Shown in pieces: positions 1 to 11,433 of a DNA stretch of 64,000 nt. A model generated the notes under the pieces. The model had not been told where the DNA came from. It worked only from the letters and a program-made list of their open reading frames with translations, and did no database searches. The DNA comes from Isoperla grammatica (taxonomy: Eukaryota; Arthropoda; Insecta; Plecoptera; Perlodidae): NCBI GenBank assembly GCA_945910005.1, contig OX246741.1, positions 51,114,625 to 51,178,624 on the forward strand. Direction: 5' to 3'. Each line of letters begins with the position of its first letter. The stretch's first letter is position 1. The position numbers and the translations under genes were made by a program.

Positions 1-697
1 GAGATATTAATAGCAACAAAAAAAATAAAAAAAAATAAAAAAAGTGCATTGTTATTAATTTTGTATTGTTGATTCAACAATGAATTAGCCGGGACATTTT
101 CACATGAGCACCAAACACCATAATTGATATTTATATTTTTGTTTGGGGGCTTAATAACCATTTGAGGTACACACGGAAGGATTATTTTTCAGATTTAAAA
201 TACAGGAACAAATTATTTTTTACTTATAACAATTATTTAGATTCTTCGATTACCATTGCACATTAAAGTTGAGGATTTTTTTATTTTTATTCTACCAAAG
301 GTAATAATTATTCCATTCGATGGGACCTTCCTTTATTATTAAAGAATATTCACAGAAAGGTCCACCTTGATTGCTCAAATATTGTAGACACTAAATTGTC
401 CCACTTCTGAAAAACGTAAAAAAAAGTTATCCCAGAAATGACTGTCAAAGTTTAGTAAGTTGTGAAATGATCATAGTAATCGAGTTCAAACTAACTTCAA
501 AAACGGATATCAATAATGAAATGTAAGTATTGTGTGTTAAATCTTAGGTTAGAACACAACATAATATTTGATTAAAAAAAAAAATGCAAAAAACGAGATT
601 TTATTCAGAATTTCAGTGTTGTCCCTCCCTTAATACAAATATACATGTAGGCCTATGTATACATATTGCAAACAATTAACAACACATCAGATACTAA
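1..697. other. AT-rich non-coding DNA
   Basis: AT-rich sequence with short A and T runs. I see no coding frame, no repeat family that recurs in the window and no RNA gene here. Confidence 0.6.
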
Positions 698-842
698 GGG
701 CCGTATGCAGAGTCAATGTCAAGTTAGGTACAGGATTTGTTGCTATAGAATTGTTTTATTAGATGCTGTTTTCCATAAGAAGAACAGAACAAACTCCATA
801 GCAACCATAAACAAATCACATACTTGACTGTGCATTCTGCCC
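698..842. mobile_element. PIF/Harbinger-like MITE, 145 bp, family M1
   Basis: Terminal inverted repeats start GGGCCGTATGCAGAG and end with the imperfect complement ATTCTGCCC. The ends are flanked by TAA on both sides (695-697 and 843-845), as expected for the 3-bp TWA target duplication of PIF/Harbinger elements. The two arms also share an inner block around TTGCTATAG / CCATAGCAA. A diverged copy lies in the opposite orientation at about 16560-16698. It has no coding capacity. Confidence 0.7.
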
Positions 843-1105
843 TAAATGTATCAATACAAAGTGAAAATAATTGAAGGCAAAGTATACGAAATTATGAAAA
901 TTGCATACGTTCCTAATCAATTTCATTGCGTAATGATGATTACCTTTTTGCATGAGTCCTTACGAATGTTCTCCCTATCTTGTCAATAAAATTACATCTT
1001 TTAAAACGCATTACGTTAAAAATCATTTCGTCTTGTATGTTTCTAACACATATTAGAATTATTGAGACAAAATAATGCGTATAAGTACCAAGCAGCGATC
1101 CTCAT

Positions 1106-1187
1106 TTGCAAAACTGAGCACCAGTGATAACACGCAAAGCACTCATTTAGAAAGTGGCCGGTTCGATTCTGGCCACAGGCAGTCCTG
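1106..1187 (+). repeat. tRNA-like remnant, probable decayed SINE head
   Basis: The stretch contains a T-arm-like hairpin, GTGGCC..GGTTCGATTC..GGCCAC, with a good RNA polymerase III B-box (GGTTCGATTC). The upstream part has only a weak A-box and no convincing cloverleaf. I read it as the 3' half of a tRNA-derived SINE head, not as a functional tRNA gene. Confidence 0.4.
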
Positions 1188-1386
1188 ACTCAAGGTAATA
1201 TCCAAAGTTTCCTAAAACCACAATATTTATCCGAATCGTGATCGTATTTTAATCCGGAAATCGTGAAAGAGTTAACTAATTTAGTACTTATGGCGTTTTT
1301 CACAACAAATCGTAAATCGTGATGTCGTGATACAGATTTATCTACGATTGCGATCCCGATCCCGATAGGGATCACAATGACGACAA

Positions 1387-1560
1387 TAGATGATTTTTAG
1401 AATTGGTCTAGAAAGCCGTGATTTGCTCTATCTAAGGATCCTTGATAGTTATGTCAAGGTACATTTTCCATTGTTGTGCATTGTTGTCACTGAAAATCTA
1501 AAAAGCTGTGATTAGCTCTATCAAAGGGTCCAAGATCAATTCTGAAAAAGGTCTATTGTG
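1387..1560 (+). repeat. dispersed repeat with a second copy near 7.3 kb
   Basis: A block containing AAAGCCGTGATTTGCTCTAT is present here. It recurs in degenerate form at about 1500-1530, and in inverted orientation at 7324-7372 next to a MITE. The family is not recognised and nothing here is coding. Confidence 0.5.
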
Positions 1561-4420
1561 GTAAGGCATTAGTCACAGAGGGTATTGGAGTTCAGTGTAA
1601 CTCAAATTTTAATAGTCACTTTGATCTGAATTCGTTTTTCCCTTACACTGACATTTTTCTCCCAATGATGTCTCTAGATTGTGAGGGAGAGGGGTCCCAA
1701 GTTAGTAGGAATTTAAAAGAAAGCGTTTAAAACAGTAAACTTTAAACTTAGTTTTAAAACAACGTTTAAACGTTTAAACGTGAATGCGTCTCCTCCCGAC
1801 ACGAAATGTTGTTTTATTAAGTTATTATTTATTTTATTTGTTTACACTTTTAGTTTGAGCAGACTTGAAAGAAATTGCATATAAACAAACCATTATCAAT
1901 GTTCTTAATTTTGTTTACTTGTTTGTTTGCTCTAAACGTTCAAACGACCTTTCCCTTACTCCTCACTTATGCATTATAATCACTTTTGGTTTGGTTTCAT
2001 CATCATTATTTTTATCATACCTACGAGATTATAACCATGAAACTAACTTTTTAAATGTGTTGTTAAACAATCGATAAACCTTGTGAAATACCCCCCCTCC
2101 CCCCCCCCCCCCTCAGAGACACGTTTGTCAGGAACCCTGGTCGCACACGTGGAGTTCATTATATTTAGCGTTATCGATCTCAAGCTGAAAGTAATGATGT
2201 CAAATTTCGTTCATTTCCCCCACTTTACCTTCTAAGAAAAGGAAATAATGACTTTTCAACCTTTGACCTATGAACATTGATGCCATTTCCTCAAAGCTAC
2301 CGAAAATAGGTACAATGAATTTACTTTTGAAATCAAATTACATCATAATTGATGCTAAGCGTCATCTCAAGGGGACCATAACAACAAGTCCACAAGGGAT
2401 GTGATTTTTAACGGCAATAAAACTGTTTATTTCAAAAGAAGTGAAGATGAAATGTTTGTGATAACTGATTAGAGAGACTTAATTATGTACCTGTTTGGGT
2501 GATATGAAGATATGTATAACATTTGAATTTTTTTTCCACTCTGCATAATAACGATATAGACCAGTTAGAAAAAATGAAGATAAGGTGCTTAATTTATTTT
2601 AAATATATGTATTTTATTTATTTATTAAATTTATTTTTAATTATAGCTTAAATTCAATATCACGAATCAAAATTTACAGAAAGTTACAATTTGTCTGTTG
2701 TCAAGAAATTGTATGATAAGTAATTTTAATACTACTGAACTACAACGGGCAACGTTTCTAAAAAATTCTGGCAAAATAAATCTTTTTTACAATATCTACA
2801 TTCAACAATCGTATATTCATGACTTATTTTTCAGCGTTTATATAAAATAATCTAGCCATATGTTTTTGAACAAATTTCCCAGTTGAAACGCAATTCTGCT
2901 ATGTTGCTAATTTCTATGTAGCAGTACATCACATGTTATGGACAGTAACTCGTTATTCACTGCATGTGATGGGGCCTTTGGCATATCAATAGTTGTTTCT
3001 TTATACTGCAGTGCAGTGAAATAAAAGCAAAAGATAATATTATCGTTGTTCTATCTACATTTAATTGTTTATTTACTTCCACATAAAACTAGGCAACGAT
3101 CATGTAGATTAGTGGAACATAATATACTCAGGGCTTAGTTTCATCCAGACAACAGACTCGGACATACCGTGAATAAAAAATAGCTTTCAGATCATTCTCA
3201 ATAAACTATTAACATTTTTATCACTCTAACCATAGAACCATCGTGAAATTGATGATGATAGAAACATATAATTATGAAGAACATAGTTCAATATAATTTG
3301 TGAAAGTCATTATTTTTTTATTTTATTTTTTTATTTTATTATATTCAGGTACCACATATTACAAATCAAATATAAATAACAGTATATTTTTTTTTTTATG
3401 TTGATCAATACCTACTGACAGAAGTTAGTCTTGTGAGTCAGTAGGTATAATATCTGGTGTGCGGAGTACTGAATAATGTAATATATTTAACTAAGTATTA
3501 ACTTAAAATCTAGACTATAACTATGCATTTAATTAACAATTATAAATAACTAGTAAGATTTTGTGGGCTGACGAGATGATATTGAGGACTATGATTAATT
3601 CCTGAATATATTAATTAATCATAGTTTCACATTTTGGTATTAATGGTAACGGATATAGTCTCACTAGAAAAACTGTGCAAAATTAAAATTTTGCTTATTC
3701 AAATATTATCAATGTCCGAATTGAGGTTTTGTAAGAAGTAATATGCGCAAGAACAAATATTTTAAACTTAACTTTTGTTATTAGTAATGATTGGGTGAAC
3801 TCAAGACTTGAAATTTGTTAAACCATTGTGGGTGGAGAAAGTATGATTTATAATTTAATTCGCATATGCATTCAGTTGCAAGGATGGTATATATTACATA
3901 TTGAAATTATTATTAAATTTTACAGTTTACGTTATATGAATCTAGAAAAATAACATTCTATCGCAGAAACATAATACGTTTAATTAAAAGTATTATTTAT
4001 AGTTCAAGCTATTGTATGATGTGAGAAACTTCAAGACATTTTTATAATTGAATCGTAGGTTTTTAATTTCCTGTACCAGCACCTTTATTTACCCACGCAC
4101 ATTTTGAGATCCAGTAAACTTCCATCAAATTACACCACAGCGGATGTGGATGAAAGGTAAGATGAGCGTGGGGGTTCACAACCTGATTGATTCAGATGTT
4201 GTTCGTAATAACAGAGCAACCCAACCCGTGATTCAACTCATTGTGGGAATAAAGGAAATAAATGAATTAGTTCTTGGTATTTGAAATTGTATTTGTTTTT
4301 CAGCATTTTACATTCCTATATTCATGCAACTTTGCAATGGTACGTCCACACTTGAGCATTTTCTTCCTCCGTACCGAACACAGCCCCATCAAATGTTCGA
4401 TGTATTGGTCAAGTTTGGCG
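1561..4420. other. AT-rich non-coding DNA with one poly-C run and one hairpin
   Basis: I find no supported gene in this long stretch. It holds C14 at 2099-2112, preceded by C7, and a 12-bp-stem hairpin at 3408-3447 (ATACCTACTGAC / GTCAGTAGGTAT). Numerous A/T runs are present. Short open frames lack protein-like composition. Confidence 0.5.
2091..2112 (+). repeat. poly-C tract
   Basis: C7, T, then an unbroken C14 run on the plus strand. It is one of ten long C/G homopolymers in the window, described together in the findings. Confidence 0.95.
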
Positions 4421-4424
4421 CGTT

Positions 4425-4577
4425 CGGCTCGGCTGAGCTCGGCTCGGCTCGGCTCGGCTCGGCTCGGCTCGGCTCGGCTCGGCTCGGCTCGGCTCGGCTC
4501 GGCTCGGCTCGGCTCGGCTCGGCTCGGCTCGGCTCGGCTCGGCTCGGCTCGGCTCGGCTCGGCTCGGCTCGGCTCGG
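4425..4577 (+). repeat. pentanucleotide microsatellite (GGCTC)n
   Basis: About 28 perfect GGCTC units from about 4437, with a few imperfect units before them. The array is open in several frames on both strands, giving artificial alternating peptides rich in Ala, Arg, Leu, Gly and Ser. No gene is implied. It is strikingly GC-rich against an AT-rich background and has no interruptions, which suggests recent expansion. Confidence 0.95.
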
Positions 4578-4954
4578 ACACACGTCTTGACGAGCCAAAT
4601 AGACCTTATTCGGAATTGATCTAAGACCCTTAGGCCCGGTTGCACCAACGTATTTAAATCGGAGATTAGCTTGATCGGTGCCATCACCAACTTTTCATAA
4701 ACAAATAATCTTCCATCCAGTGAAAATATTGTATATTGTTATATTTCAGAATTTAATATTTAATAAGCGTCAGTTTAAGAGTAGATATTAAATAGCCTTA
4801 CATTTATTTATTTGGTCTTTATTGACAACGGGGCAAGCCCCACAAGTGCAATATAATAGACATAATACATATAATAGTCAGTGTAAGTGAAGCTAGTACA
4901 TAGTGTAACAAAGCAAAACAAGAATTAAGATTTGTGTGCGAGTGTGATTGTGAA

Positions 4955-5115
4955 TGGATTGTGAGTGTGAGTGTGAGTGTGAGTGTGAGTGTGAGTGTGA
5001 GTGTGAGTGTGAGTGTGAGTGTGAGTGTGAGTGTGAGTGTGAGTGTGGGTGTGAGTGTGGGTGTGAGTGTGTGATTGTTGGTGTGTGTGTGAGGGTGAGA
5101 GTGAGTGTGTGTGTG
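4955..5115 (-). repeat. hexanucleotide array (ACTCAC)n in the LINE 3' UTR
   Basis: On the plus strand it reads as (GTGAGT)n, regular from about 4960 to 5046 and degenerating to GTGGGTGTGAGT and GT repeats up to about 5115. It lies just after the stop codon of the LINE reverse transcriptase frame. The frame translating it as Ser-His repeats is an artefact. Confidence 0.9.
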
Positions 5116-5149
5116 TAGACCACCCCCTTCGAAACCCTGAAGGCGAGAA

Positions 5150-6568
5150 TCAGAGAATGTGAGATCGCTCAGTCATTGCATCTTTGACTCTCGCCCTGAA
5201 AGCCCCCAAGGTAGTGTTGTGTAGGTCAAGGTCCTGGTTTATTGTAAGCGTGTTGTATGTTGATTGTATCCTATTTATGCAAGAGTACTTGTAAACATCA
5301 ATACGGCTAGATGGAATCCGAAAGAGTGCATGCTTGCGAGTGCTTCTTGGTGGTACATGATAGTTGAGTCTTTCGGTTAGTACAGAGTCTATTAGGTTGT
5401 TGCCAATTTTGTAAAGTAGAACAATGTCCATGAACTTTCTTCTATTTTCTAGAGTTTCAAGATGTAATGATGTACACAATGTTAAGTAGTTCGATCGGTG
5501 GTATTCTTGACGGGATTTAAAGCACACGCATTTAAGGAAACGTTGTTGCACACGCTCAACGGCTGCAATTTTAGTCAGGTGGTGTGGATTCCAGATCTGG
5601 GTAGCGTATTCCACCTGCGGCCTGACCAGGGTAACATACAGAGTACGGAGGGTTTTCTCACTGAAGACGTCCAGGCAGCTTCTCCTCAGGAACCCAAGCA
5701 TCTTGTGGGCTTTGGGAACTATCCTGTTAACATGGTTACTAAAGGACATGCCGCAGGTGAAACGGACTCCAAGGTCGTCCACCTCGTACACACGCTGTAG
5801 ATTCGAGTTGCCGAGTTTGTAGTTGTGTAAAATTACATTTTTGCGTTTGTTTGTGAAGGATATTGTGAAACACTTGGCTATGTTTAGGCTAAGTTTCCAT
5901 GTTGAACACCAAAGGGAGAGCGCTTCTAGGTCACTTTGGAGTTTGACACAGCTAGATTGATTGTCTAATGGGAGGTATAGTTTGAGATCGTCGGCATATA
6001 GTAAGCACTTTGAATTTCTGATGATTTTCGGGAGATCGTTAATGAAGAGTGTGAATAAAAGAGGCCCGAGAATAGAGCCCTGTGGTACTCCAGAAGTAAC
6101 AGGATTAGATGAGGATACACATGTATCTATACCAATGGACTGGGTTCTGCCAGTGAGATAATCCCCAATCAAGTTTAGGAGCGGCCCACAGAGACCAAAC
6201 GCAGTCAGCTTGTGGATCAGGAGTCTGTGATCCACTCTGTCGAAAGCTTTGCTGAGATCAGTATAGACTGCATCTACTTGTTGTTTGTTGTTAATGCAGT
6301 CGGCAATGTCCCCAGCAAAGATGGCAAGATTGGTGACAGTGGAACGCTTACGTACAAAACCATGCTGCTCCGTGACAATAGATTTGCTTACATGAGTGTA
6401 TATATGTTTATGTAGAACTGCCTCGAAGACTTTAGAAAAGAGTGGTAAGAGAGAGATAGGCCTGTAGTTGGACACCCTGTACCGACTACCTTTATTCAGT
6501 ACAGGCGTGACGACAGCGACCTTCCATTTTTTAGGGTACACTCCTGATTTTAGTGATGAGTTAAACAA
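5150..6568 (-). CDS. reverse transcriptase (ORF2 C-terminal part) of a CR1-like LINE
   Basis: The frame encodes 472 residues of an RNA-directed DNA polymerase. Visible blocks, in order, are NYRPISLLP near residue 35, the first catalytic region [12 protein letters not shown] near 105, [10 protein letters not shown] near 165, the catalytic YADD near 192, and a thumb region ending in a LINE-like C-terminal domain. In the family the enzyme copies its own RNA at a nicked target site. The apurinic-type endonuclease normally N-terminal to it is absent. Reading continues upstream of the first Met for about 9 residues (CNSRPLAHL) before family resemblance stops near 6595, so the Met at 6568 is an internal residue and not a true start. 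I see no frameshift or stop inside, so the insertion is fairly young, but the copy is dead because it is truncated. CR1 or a related Jockey-group clade is inferred from motif style only. Confidence 0.85.
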   Translation of the reverse strand: MFNSSLKSGVYPKKWKVAVVTPVLNKGSRYRVSNYRPISLLPLFSKVFEAVLHKHIYTHVSKSIVTEQHGFVRKRSTVTNLAIFAGDIADCINNKQQVDAVYTDLSKAFDRVDHRLLIHKLTAFGLCGPLLNLIGDYLTGRTQSIGIDTCVSSSNPVTSGVPQGSILGPLLFTLFINDLPKIIRNSKCLLYADDLKLYLPLDNQSSCVKLQSDLEALSLWCSTWKLSLNIAKCFTISFTNKRKNVILHNYKLGNSNLQRVYEVDDLGVRFTCGMSFSNHVNRIVPKAHKMLGFLRRSCLDVFSEKTLRTLYVTLVRPQVEYATQIWNPHHLTKIAAVERVQQRFLKCVCFKSRQEYHRSNYLTLCTSLHLETLENRRKFMDIVLLYKIGNNLIDSVLTERLNYHVPPRSTRKHALFRIPSSRIDVYKYSCINRIQSTYNTLTINQDLDLHNTTLGAFRARVKDAMTERSHIL

Positions 6569-7120
6569 ATGAGCAAGAGGTCGGCTATTGCAGGTATTTA
6601 CACTCGACGATGAAATATGTTCTTAATTCATAAAGTTTGTTACTTATTGTTACTTCGTCGCAACGTTCATTTGTTCTTGTAAATAAACATGAAATCAAAA
6701 CAAAGGGACGACAGAAAGATCGAATATCCATTGTTGTACTGATTTGAATACAGAGCATGAATTTCTTTTGAGATAATAAACTTCGGTCATGGCCTTCTGT
6801 ATGCATTTTACGTAAGGATCCAATAATGCAAAACAAATTACTAAACACGTGTCAGACATTTATTGCTTATCTGAAAGAACTTTTGTTGGTGACGTACTGA
6901 ATACAATTTCTCGTTTTTCATGAAAATAAGTTTAAATAGCAGTAATAACAGCATGATATTTTATAGCTACTCATTGCTGATACTAATTAATTACTCAATT
7001 CTGGAGTACAACCACAGGCCATGTTTTCAATACATGCAAAATTATTTGTTTATGTAAAGTTGATGACGGCGCCGATCAAGCCAATCTCCGATTTAAATAC
7101 TTTACTGAAACCGAGCCTAA

Positions 7121-7321
7121 GGGCTGGCCCACACAGATTTTTAAGACATACGATTTGAGGTCTAACGCGTAGTCGTAAAGTTGGATTATAGGAAACACGT
7201 ACTGGCGTTCACACAAAGTTTTAGTTTTAAGACGTTGTTTTCATTGTTGTTTTTAAAACAACGAATTAAAACTTGTTAAAACCTTATGCATTATGCCTTA
7301 AAAATCTGTGTGGACCAGTCT
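7121..7321. mobile_element. MITE with TAA target duplication, 201 bp
   Basis: The ends are GGGCTGGCCCACACAGATTT and its near complement AAATCTGTGTGGACCAGTCT, flanked by TAA at 7118-7120 and 7322-7324. This is PIF/Harbinger-like. It sits directly against the right end of the preceding inverted-repeat element, sharing the TAA. It is non-coding. Confidence 0.65.
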
Positions 7322-7323
7322 TA

Positions 7324-7372
7324 ATAGAGCAAATCACGGCTTTCCAGATCAATTCTGAAAATCATCTATTTG
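7324..7372 (-). repeat. inverted copy of the 1.4 kb dispersed repeat
   Basis: The complement of the block at 1387-1430, sharing GAAAGCCGTGATTTGCTCTA with few differences. The family is unknown. Confidence 0.5.
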
Positions 7373-7696
7373 GCCTTGTGCACATCGTTCGTTCGGAGGA
7401 ACATGCTTAAACGTAGACGCACCATTACATAGTAGGTCCGAGTAACTAAAAGAGTACCTACCACGTAGTATACATCAAATTTTCCAACGTAAGTATTCTC
7501 ATGAACAAGAAATATATCATGAGTCCCTTATTACAAACATAATTTATATCTCTTTAGTTCCTTACCATTGGTTGGTTTTATATATATATACTAGAAGAAA
7601 ACATTTTGCAATCATCAAAATTTAAAAAAAGGCTTAAACTATATATTTTTCTTAATTTTAAATAAAATAAATAAAAATAAAATAAATTCATATTTC

Positions 7697-7830
7697 GAGT
7701 CTACCCACTCAGTTACATAACTGATTTTCTGTGGGACTTCAGAATCAAAAGAGACTAAGCCAAACCTGCAGGCTCCGATCACCATCGACGAGTGAGCGAT
7801 AACTGAAGATCGATATCTGAAATAAGAAAT
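7697..7830 (-). mobile_element. SINE family A, 3' fragment
   Basis: The minus strand matches the 3' half of the full SINE at 62492-62925. It includes the TATCGCTCACTCG block and the end CAGTTATGTAACTGAGTGGGTAGACT. In this copy the shared reading frame continues only partly before divergence. The 5' part is missing. Confidence 0.65.
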
Positions 7831-8147
7831 TTTTAGAAAAATAACGAGTAATTAAATTAAATTTGTTTTCGTCATTACAATTTGTATGCATACTTATATG
7901 TATTATATTTATACAATTCTTTTCGTCATATTCTTCTATAATATTGTGTACATTAAATTTTAAATCCATCGTCTGTTTGAAACACTGATGCTTCCGGTAC
8001 AACGTGCGTTGCGTAGATAGAAGACAATTCTTGCTATGAAACATTGATTGTGCAGACAATGAGTGGCCTAAAGCGATTCCGTAGTAACTTTCTGAACACC
8101 TGCTGAAGCCGAAGTTTCTAGAAGACTCGTTCATAATTCATGTGGTT

Positions 8148-8400
8148 TAGTTACTGCTCGGCGAGCCAGAGCATCAAAGCACTGACCTTTGTGTCGGAGG
8201 TAAAGGTCACCACTTGGCACCCACGAAGTCTGTCACTACACTGAGCAGCTTTACTCTTGCATTACCCGTCAGGGGATGAATGGGCGTTGAACCATTCATG
8301 TAACGAGAACCTAATGTTTCCTTGTCTTGTCTCTTTTCGTTGACCTTTTCTTTTGCATTTCTTTGTATTTCTCTGTCACTCCTTTTGTTATTTTTGTTCA
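8148..8400 (+). repeat. possible tRNA-derived SINE remnant
   Basis: The segment AGCCAGAGCATCAAAGC followed by ACTGACCTTTGTGTCGGAGG has the layout of a tRNA D-arm and anticodon arm, common in SINE heads. The T-arm and B-box are degraded. The body carries a hairpin around 8276-8300 (GAATGG..CCATTC). The call is weak. Confidence 0.3.
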
Positions 8401-8420
8401 TTTTTGTGTGCGATGAACTT

Positions 8421-9462
8421 AAAATCCGTGTCAGACGATCGAGAAACTCGCGCGAGCTACTAGTAGACTTGCACTCGATAGGGCACTAGCAACACCAACA
8501 GACAACAATGGAACAAATGAATTGAACTGATGGACAAATCATCAGCTGTCAAAATAATAAAATTGTAACCATAGAAATAAAAACAAGTGTAGCAATAGTA
8601 ACTGCTCGCCATTTTAAACTTTTAATGATAGACAACGACTTAGTTAAAGTTTTGTATGTGTATTTGTTTGTTTTTTGTTTTGTTTTCCAAAATCAGAAGA
8701 AATTATTTTTTGACAGCTTGTTGTTTGTCCATCGATTCAATTCATTTGTTTCATTGTTGTCTTTTGGTGTTGCTAGTGCCCTATAGCATGAAACTCGCCG
8801 ACAGCCCGACACACGGGCGAGCCAGCTCGCGCGAGCTACGAGTAGACTTGCACTTGATAGCATGAAACTCGCCGACAGCCCGACACACGGGCGAGCCAGC
8901 TCGCGCGAGCTACGAGTAGACTTGCACTTGATAGCATGGAACTCACCGGCAGCCCGACACACGGGCGAGCCAGCTCGCGCGAGCTCCTCGCTACGAGTAG
9001 ACTTGCACTTGATAGCATGGAACTCGCCGGCAGCCCGACACACGGGCGAGCCAGCTCGCGCGAGCTACGAGTAGACTTGCACTTGATAGCATGGAACTCG
9101 CCGACAGACCGATACACGGGTGAGCCAGCTCGCGCGAGCTACGAGTAGACTTGCACTTGATAGCATGGAACTCGCCGGCAGCCCGACACACGGGCGAGCC
9201 AGCTCGCGCGAGCTCGAAAATATATTCTTGTTCAACTTTCTGACGACTCAAGCTAGCGATCTATGATCAAAACTTGATATTTTAATACGTAAATAGTGGT
9301 ATGAGAATCTTTTATCTTGTCTTACTAGTATTATCTATTATTATAGATTTATTTTTTTAATCAATGTTACTATAATTATTATGTATTAGTAATATTCATC
9401 TGTCGTGTTTTGGAGATAGAAATAAACTCGCACGAGTTTCTCGGTCGTCTGACACGGCTTTT
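8421..9462. mobile_element. 1.04 kb terminal-inverted-repeat DNA transposon, non-autonomous
   Basis: The left terminus (AAAATCCGTGTCAGACGA, then CGAGAAACTCG) and the right terminus are imperfect inverted copies. A second, internal inverted pair (about 8476-8556 and 8705-8784), containing CACTAGCAACACCAA and complementary blocks, forms a large stem. The right half additionally holds six tandem 74-bp units. The left arm holds a single related unit (CTCGCGCGAGCTAC.AGTAGACTTGCAC). I could not find a convincing target duplication or assign a superfamily. No transposase frame is present. Confidence 0.6.
8785..9215 (+). repeat. six tandem 74-bp units inside the TIR element
   Basis: Units start with AGCATGRAACTC at 8785, 8859, 8933, 9014, 9088 and 9162. 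The spacing is 74 bases except for one 81-base unit with a 7-base insertion. Each unit carries the palindrome GCTCGCGCGAGC, a GGGCGAG/CTCGCC pair and the AGTAGACTTGCACTTGAT tail. Units differ by only a few bases, which implies recent local amplification. Open frames across the array are artefacts of the repeat. Confidence 0.9.
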
Positions 9463-10436
9463 AGTGCTCACGTGTGTATTTTGATTGTATGTACATTTGA
9501 TACTTTAACGTTTTCCCATATAATTTTAAATTTTAGTAGGTCACATTATTCCCCAATTCAATTCTCTCGTCCTTGCTCTTCTTTTCTGTAATAGAAACTA
9601 AGTCTTGTGGAAAGATTGTCGCTTAAGATTGTCGCTTAATCCTCGTTAGACTATTTAAAAAACTATCTAGAACCCTTTGTTTGTCTCATTTAATCTTCAA
9701 GAACAACAAACAATTTACACAACATTAAAAAATAGTTTTCAAATGTTACATCTATCTATGTATAAATATTCATTGATGCATACAGGATCATCATCTACTA
9801 ACCTTGATTTTAAGTTTTGAATAGTTGTGTATTGTTGTGCATCAAAATATATAGGACCATGATGATAATCTTACAAAGAGTCCTATATAGTATTTTAAGT
9901 ATGATCCGTTCCCGGTGATCCCTATACAATATTTAGAGTGACGATAGCAAAACACCTGCTAAATGTCAACCGGGTGTACATCACTGTGCGTGTTAAATTA
10001 GGTGCGTGATGACAAACTTATCTCCGATAGTAATAAATTATTTTCGATTAACATGACAGTTTAAACATTAATAATGCCATAAACTGTCACGAATGAGCTC
10101 TCATTTGTTTGAAACACAGTTCATGTATTTGAACAAGGATATACACTAACAGATCGATATTATTAATACATTACACAGATATCATTGTTTTACATCTCCG
10201 CTGTTGTAAACTGTTCTATTGTAGAATATTGGATGGTGAATGAGTGTTATTGTATAATGTCAATGTTTTATTGTTACCTGCAAATGCAGTCACCTATCTT
10301 TAGATATAGTAACTAAGTATTAGGGTATTTGGCAAGTTGGAAGGAATATCCGATGATGGTGGCGAACCAAAGTCTTCTATTGTTTATTATGTCCATAATT
10401 ACTAATCAAAATAACTACACTACTAAGGGCCGGTCT
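9463..10436. other. AT-rich non-coding DNA
   Basis: No supported gene or recurring repeat. It includes a short direct duplication, GATTGTCGCTTAA, near 9617-9640. Confidence 0.5.
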
Positions 10437-10554
10437 TACAATCTCCTAATAGGAAAGCTATTTGGAGGATTTCAAGAGTTTTGTTTGGTCGTTGCCGTGA
10501 GACAACAAGCTATTCGACGAATAAGTAGTTATTGGGACATTGTAAGACTGGACC
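10437..10554. mobile_element. PIF/Harbinger-like MITE, 118 bp, family M2
   Basis: The ends are GGGCCGGTCTTACAATCTCC and the near complement ATTGTAAGACTGGACC, with TAA target duplications at 10434-10436 and 10555-10557. A sister copy is at 11284-11430. It is non-coding. Confidence 0.75.
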
Positions 10555-10995
10555 TAATAATAATATTGTTTACATTTAGTATGCAGTATTTATGCTTTCG
10601 AAACTCTTTCTAACAACATTCCCACTTTTTCGATGTTATGTAGGTACCATTGTTGGGTTATTACTAAAAACACTTGAATCCACAGGTTTTAACACTGAGA
10701 TGAAATACCTTCCAATTAACTACTGGATATATATTGAAATAATATTAATAATATAAACATAATATTATTATATAAATAATATTGAAACTTTGTTTTAGTT
10801 TTTTTCTTATATTATCAAATGATTTACCTAAAACATAGCTACAATCTCTGACCAAGTGAACAATGTTTTGTTAAGTTTCTGTCTCTGTCTTTCAATTCAC
10901 TTTCATTGCATACAGAATATTCTTGTGAAATAAATTAACTTCAATGGATTGCAAATCAACAATTTGTCTCTCTACTATAGGTATCTCACAGCAAG

Positions 10996-11223
10996 CAGGA
11001 CCGCCCACATTTAGTTTCCAACTTAACAAGCGCGAATCACTGACGTTTTTCTCGATTATCTAGTACAATTTGGTTGCGGTAAGTTTTTTGACGGTAAGGC
11101 ACAAGAAAGCGTGCAAGCAGGTTTCCGCCAAAAAACTTAACACAACCAAATTGTACTAGATATTCGGGAAAAACGTTAGTGATTCGCACTTGTTACGTTG
11201 GAAACTTATTGCGGGCGGTCCTG
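10996..11223. mobile_element. MITE-like inverted repeat, 228 bp with about 100-bp arms
   Basis: The arms start CAGGACCGCCC and share long inverted blocks including CGAATCACT.ACGTTTTTC and CTAGTACAATTTGGTTG. The two arms meet with only a short spacer around 11095-11125. I could not find a clear target duplication. Confidence 0.7.
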
Positions 11224-11283
11224 ACTCCCTTGACACTATCTTATACTTCTTGGTGTGAGAGACCTTTACACGGATTTCTCTTA

Positions 11284-11430
11284 GGGTTGGTCTTACAATC
11301 TCCTAATAAGAAAGTTATTTGTAGCAATTAAGCTATTTGGAGGATTTCAAAGGATTTGAGTGGTGGTTGCCATGAAGAAAACAAGCTATTCGACCAATAA
11401 CTAGTTATTGGGACATTGTAAGACTGGATC
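11284..11430. mobile_element. PIF/Harbinger-like MITE, 147 bp, family M2
   Basis: A sister of 10437-10554, with the same ends (GGTCTTACAATCTCCTAATA and ATTGTAAGACTGGAT). TTA target duplications flank it at 11281-11283 and 11431-11433. It differs by an insertion that duplicates the AAGCTATTTG region. Confidence 0.75.
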
Positions 11431-11433
11431 TTA

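Larger units (their letters stand above)
4797..6595 (-). mobile_element. CR1-like non-LTR retrotransposon, 5'-truncated
   Basis: On the minus strand this is an open reverse transcriptase frame, a 3' untranslated region with a hexanucleotide array, then a 3' end with an AATAAA signal and a short AAATAAAT-type tail near 4800-4815. The endonuclease region of ORF2 and all of ORF1 are missing. This 5' truncation is typical of LINE insertion by target-primed reverse transcription. The left and right MITE arms flank it closely. Confidence 0.75.
4633..7117. mobile_element. 2.5 kb inverted-repeat-bounded element carrying a LINE insertion
   Basis: The left arm (4633 to about 4712, starting GGCCCGGTTGCACCAACG) and the right arm (about 7041-7117) are inverted copies sharing blocks such as TATTTAAATCGGAGATT and CATAAACAAATAAT. 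The terminal motif and flanks (TTA left, TAA right) suggest a PIF/Harbinger-type or other TA-targeting MITE. Most of the interior is a CR1-like LINE fragment (about 4797-6595), so the original MITE was probably short and was split by the LINE. The next MITE begins three bases after the right end. Confidence 0.55.

Noticed and set aside
4274..4690. Several overlapping frames with Ser-Ala-Arg-Leu-Gly or Ala-Glu-Pro-Ser-Arg repeats on both strands
   Set aside because: All are translations of the perfect (GGCTC)n microsatellite. Any frame of a pentanucleotide without stops is open, and no flanking coding signal exists.
4893..5123. Ser-His-rich frame on minus
   Set aside because: Translation of the (ACTCAC)n array in the LINE 3' UTR.
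8785..9215. CRISPR-like array of regular repeats
   Set aside because: The 74-bp units are contiguous with no unique spacers, and the host is eukaryotic; it is a tandem repeat within a transposon.
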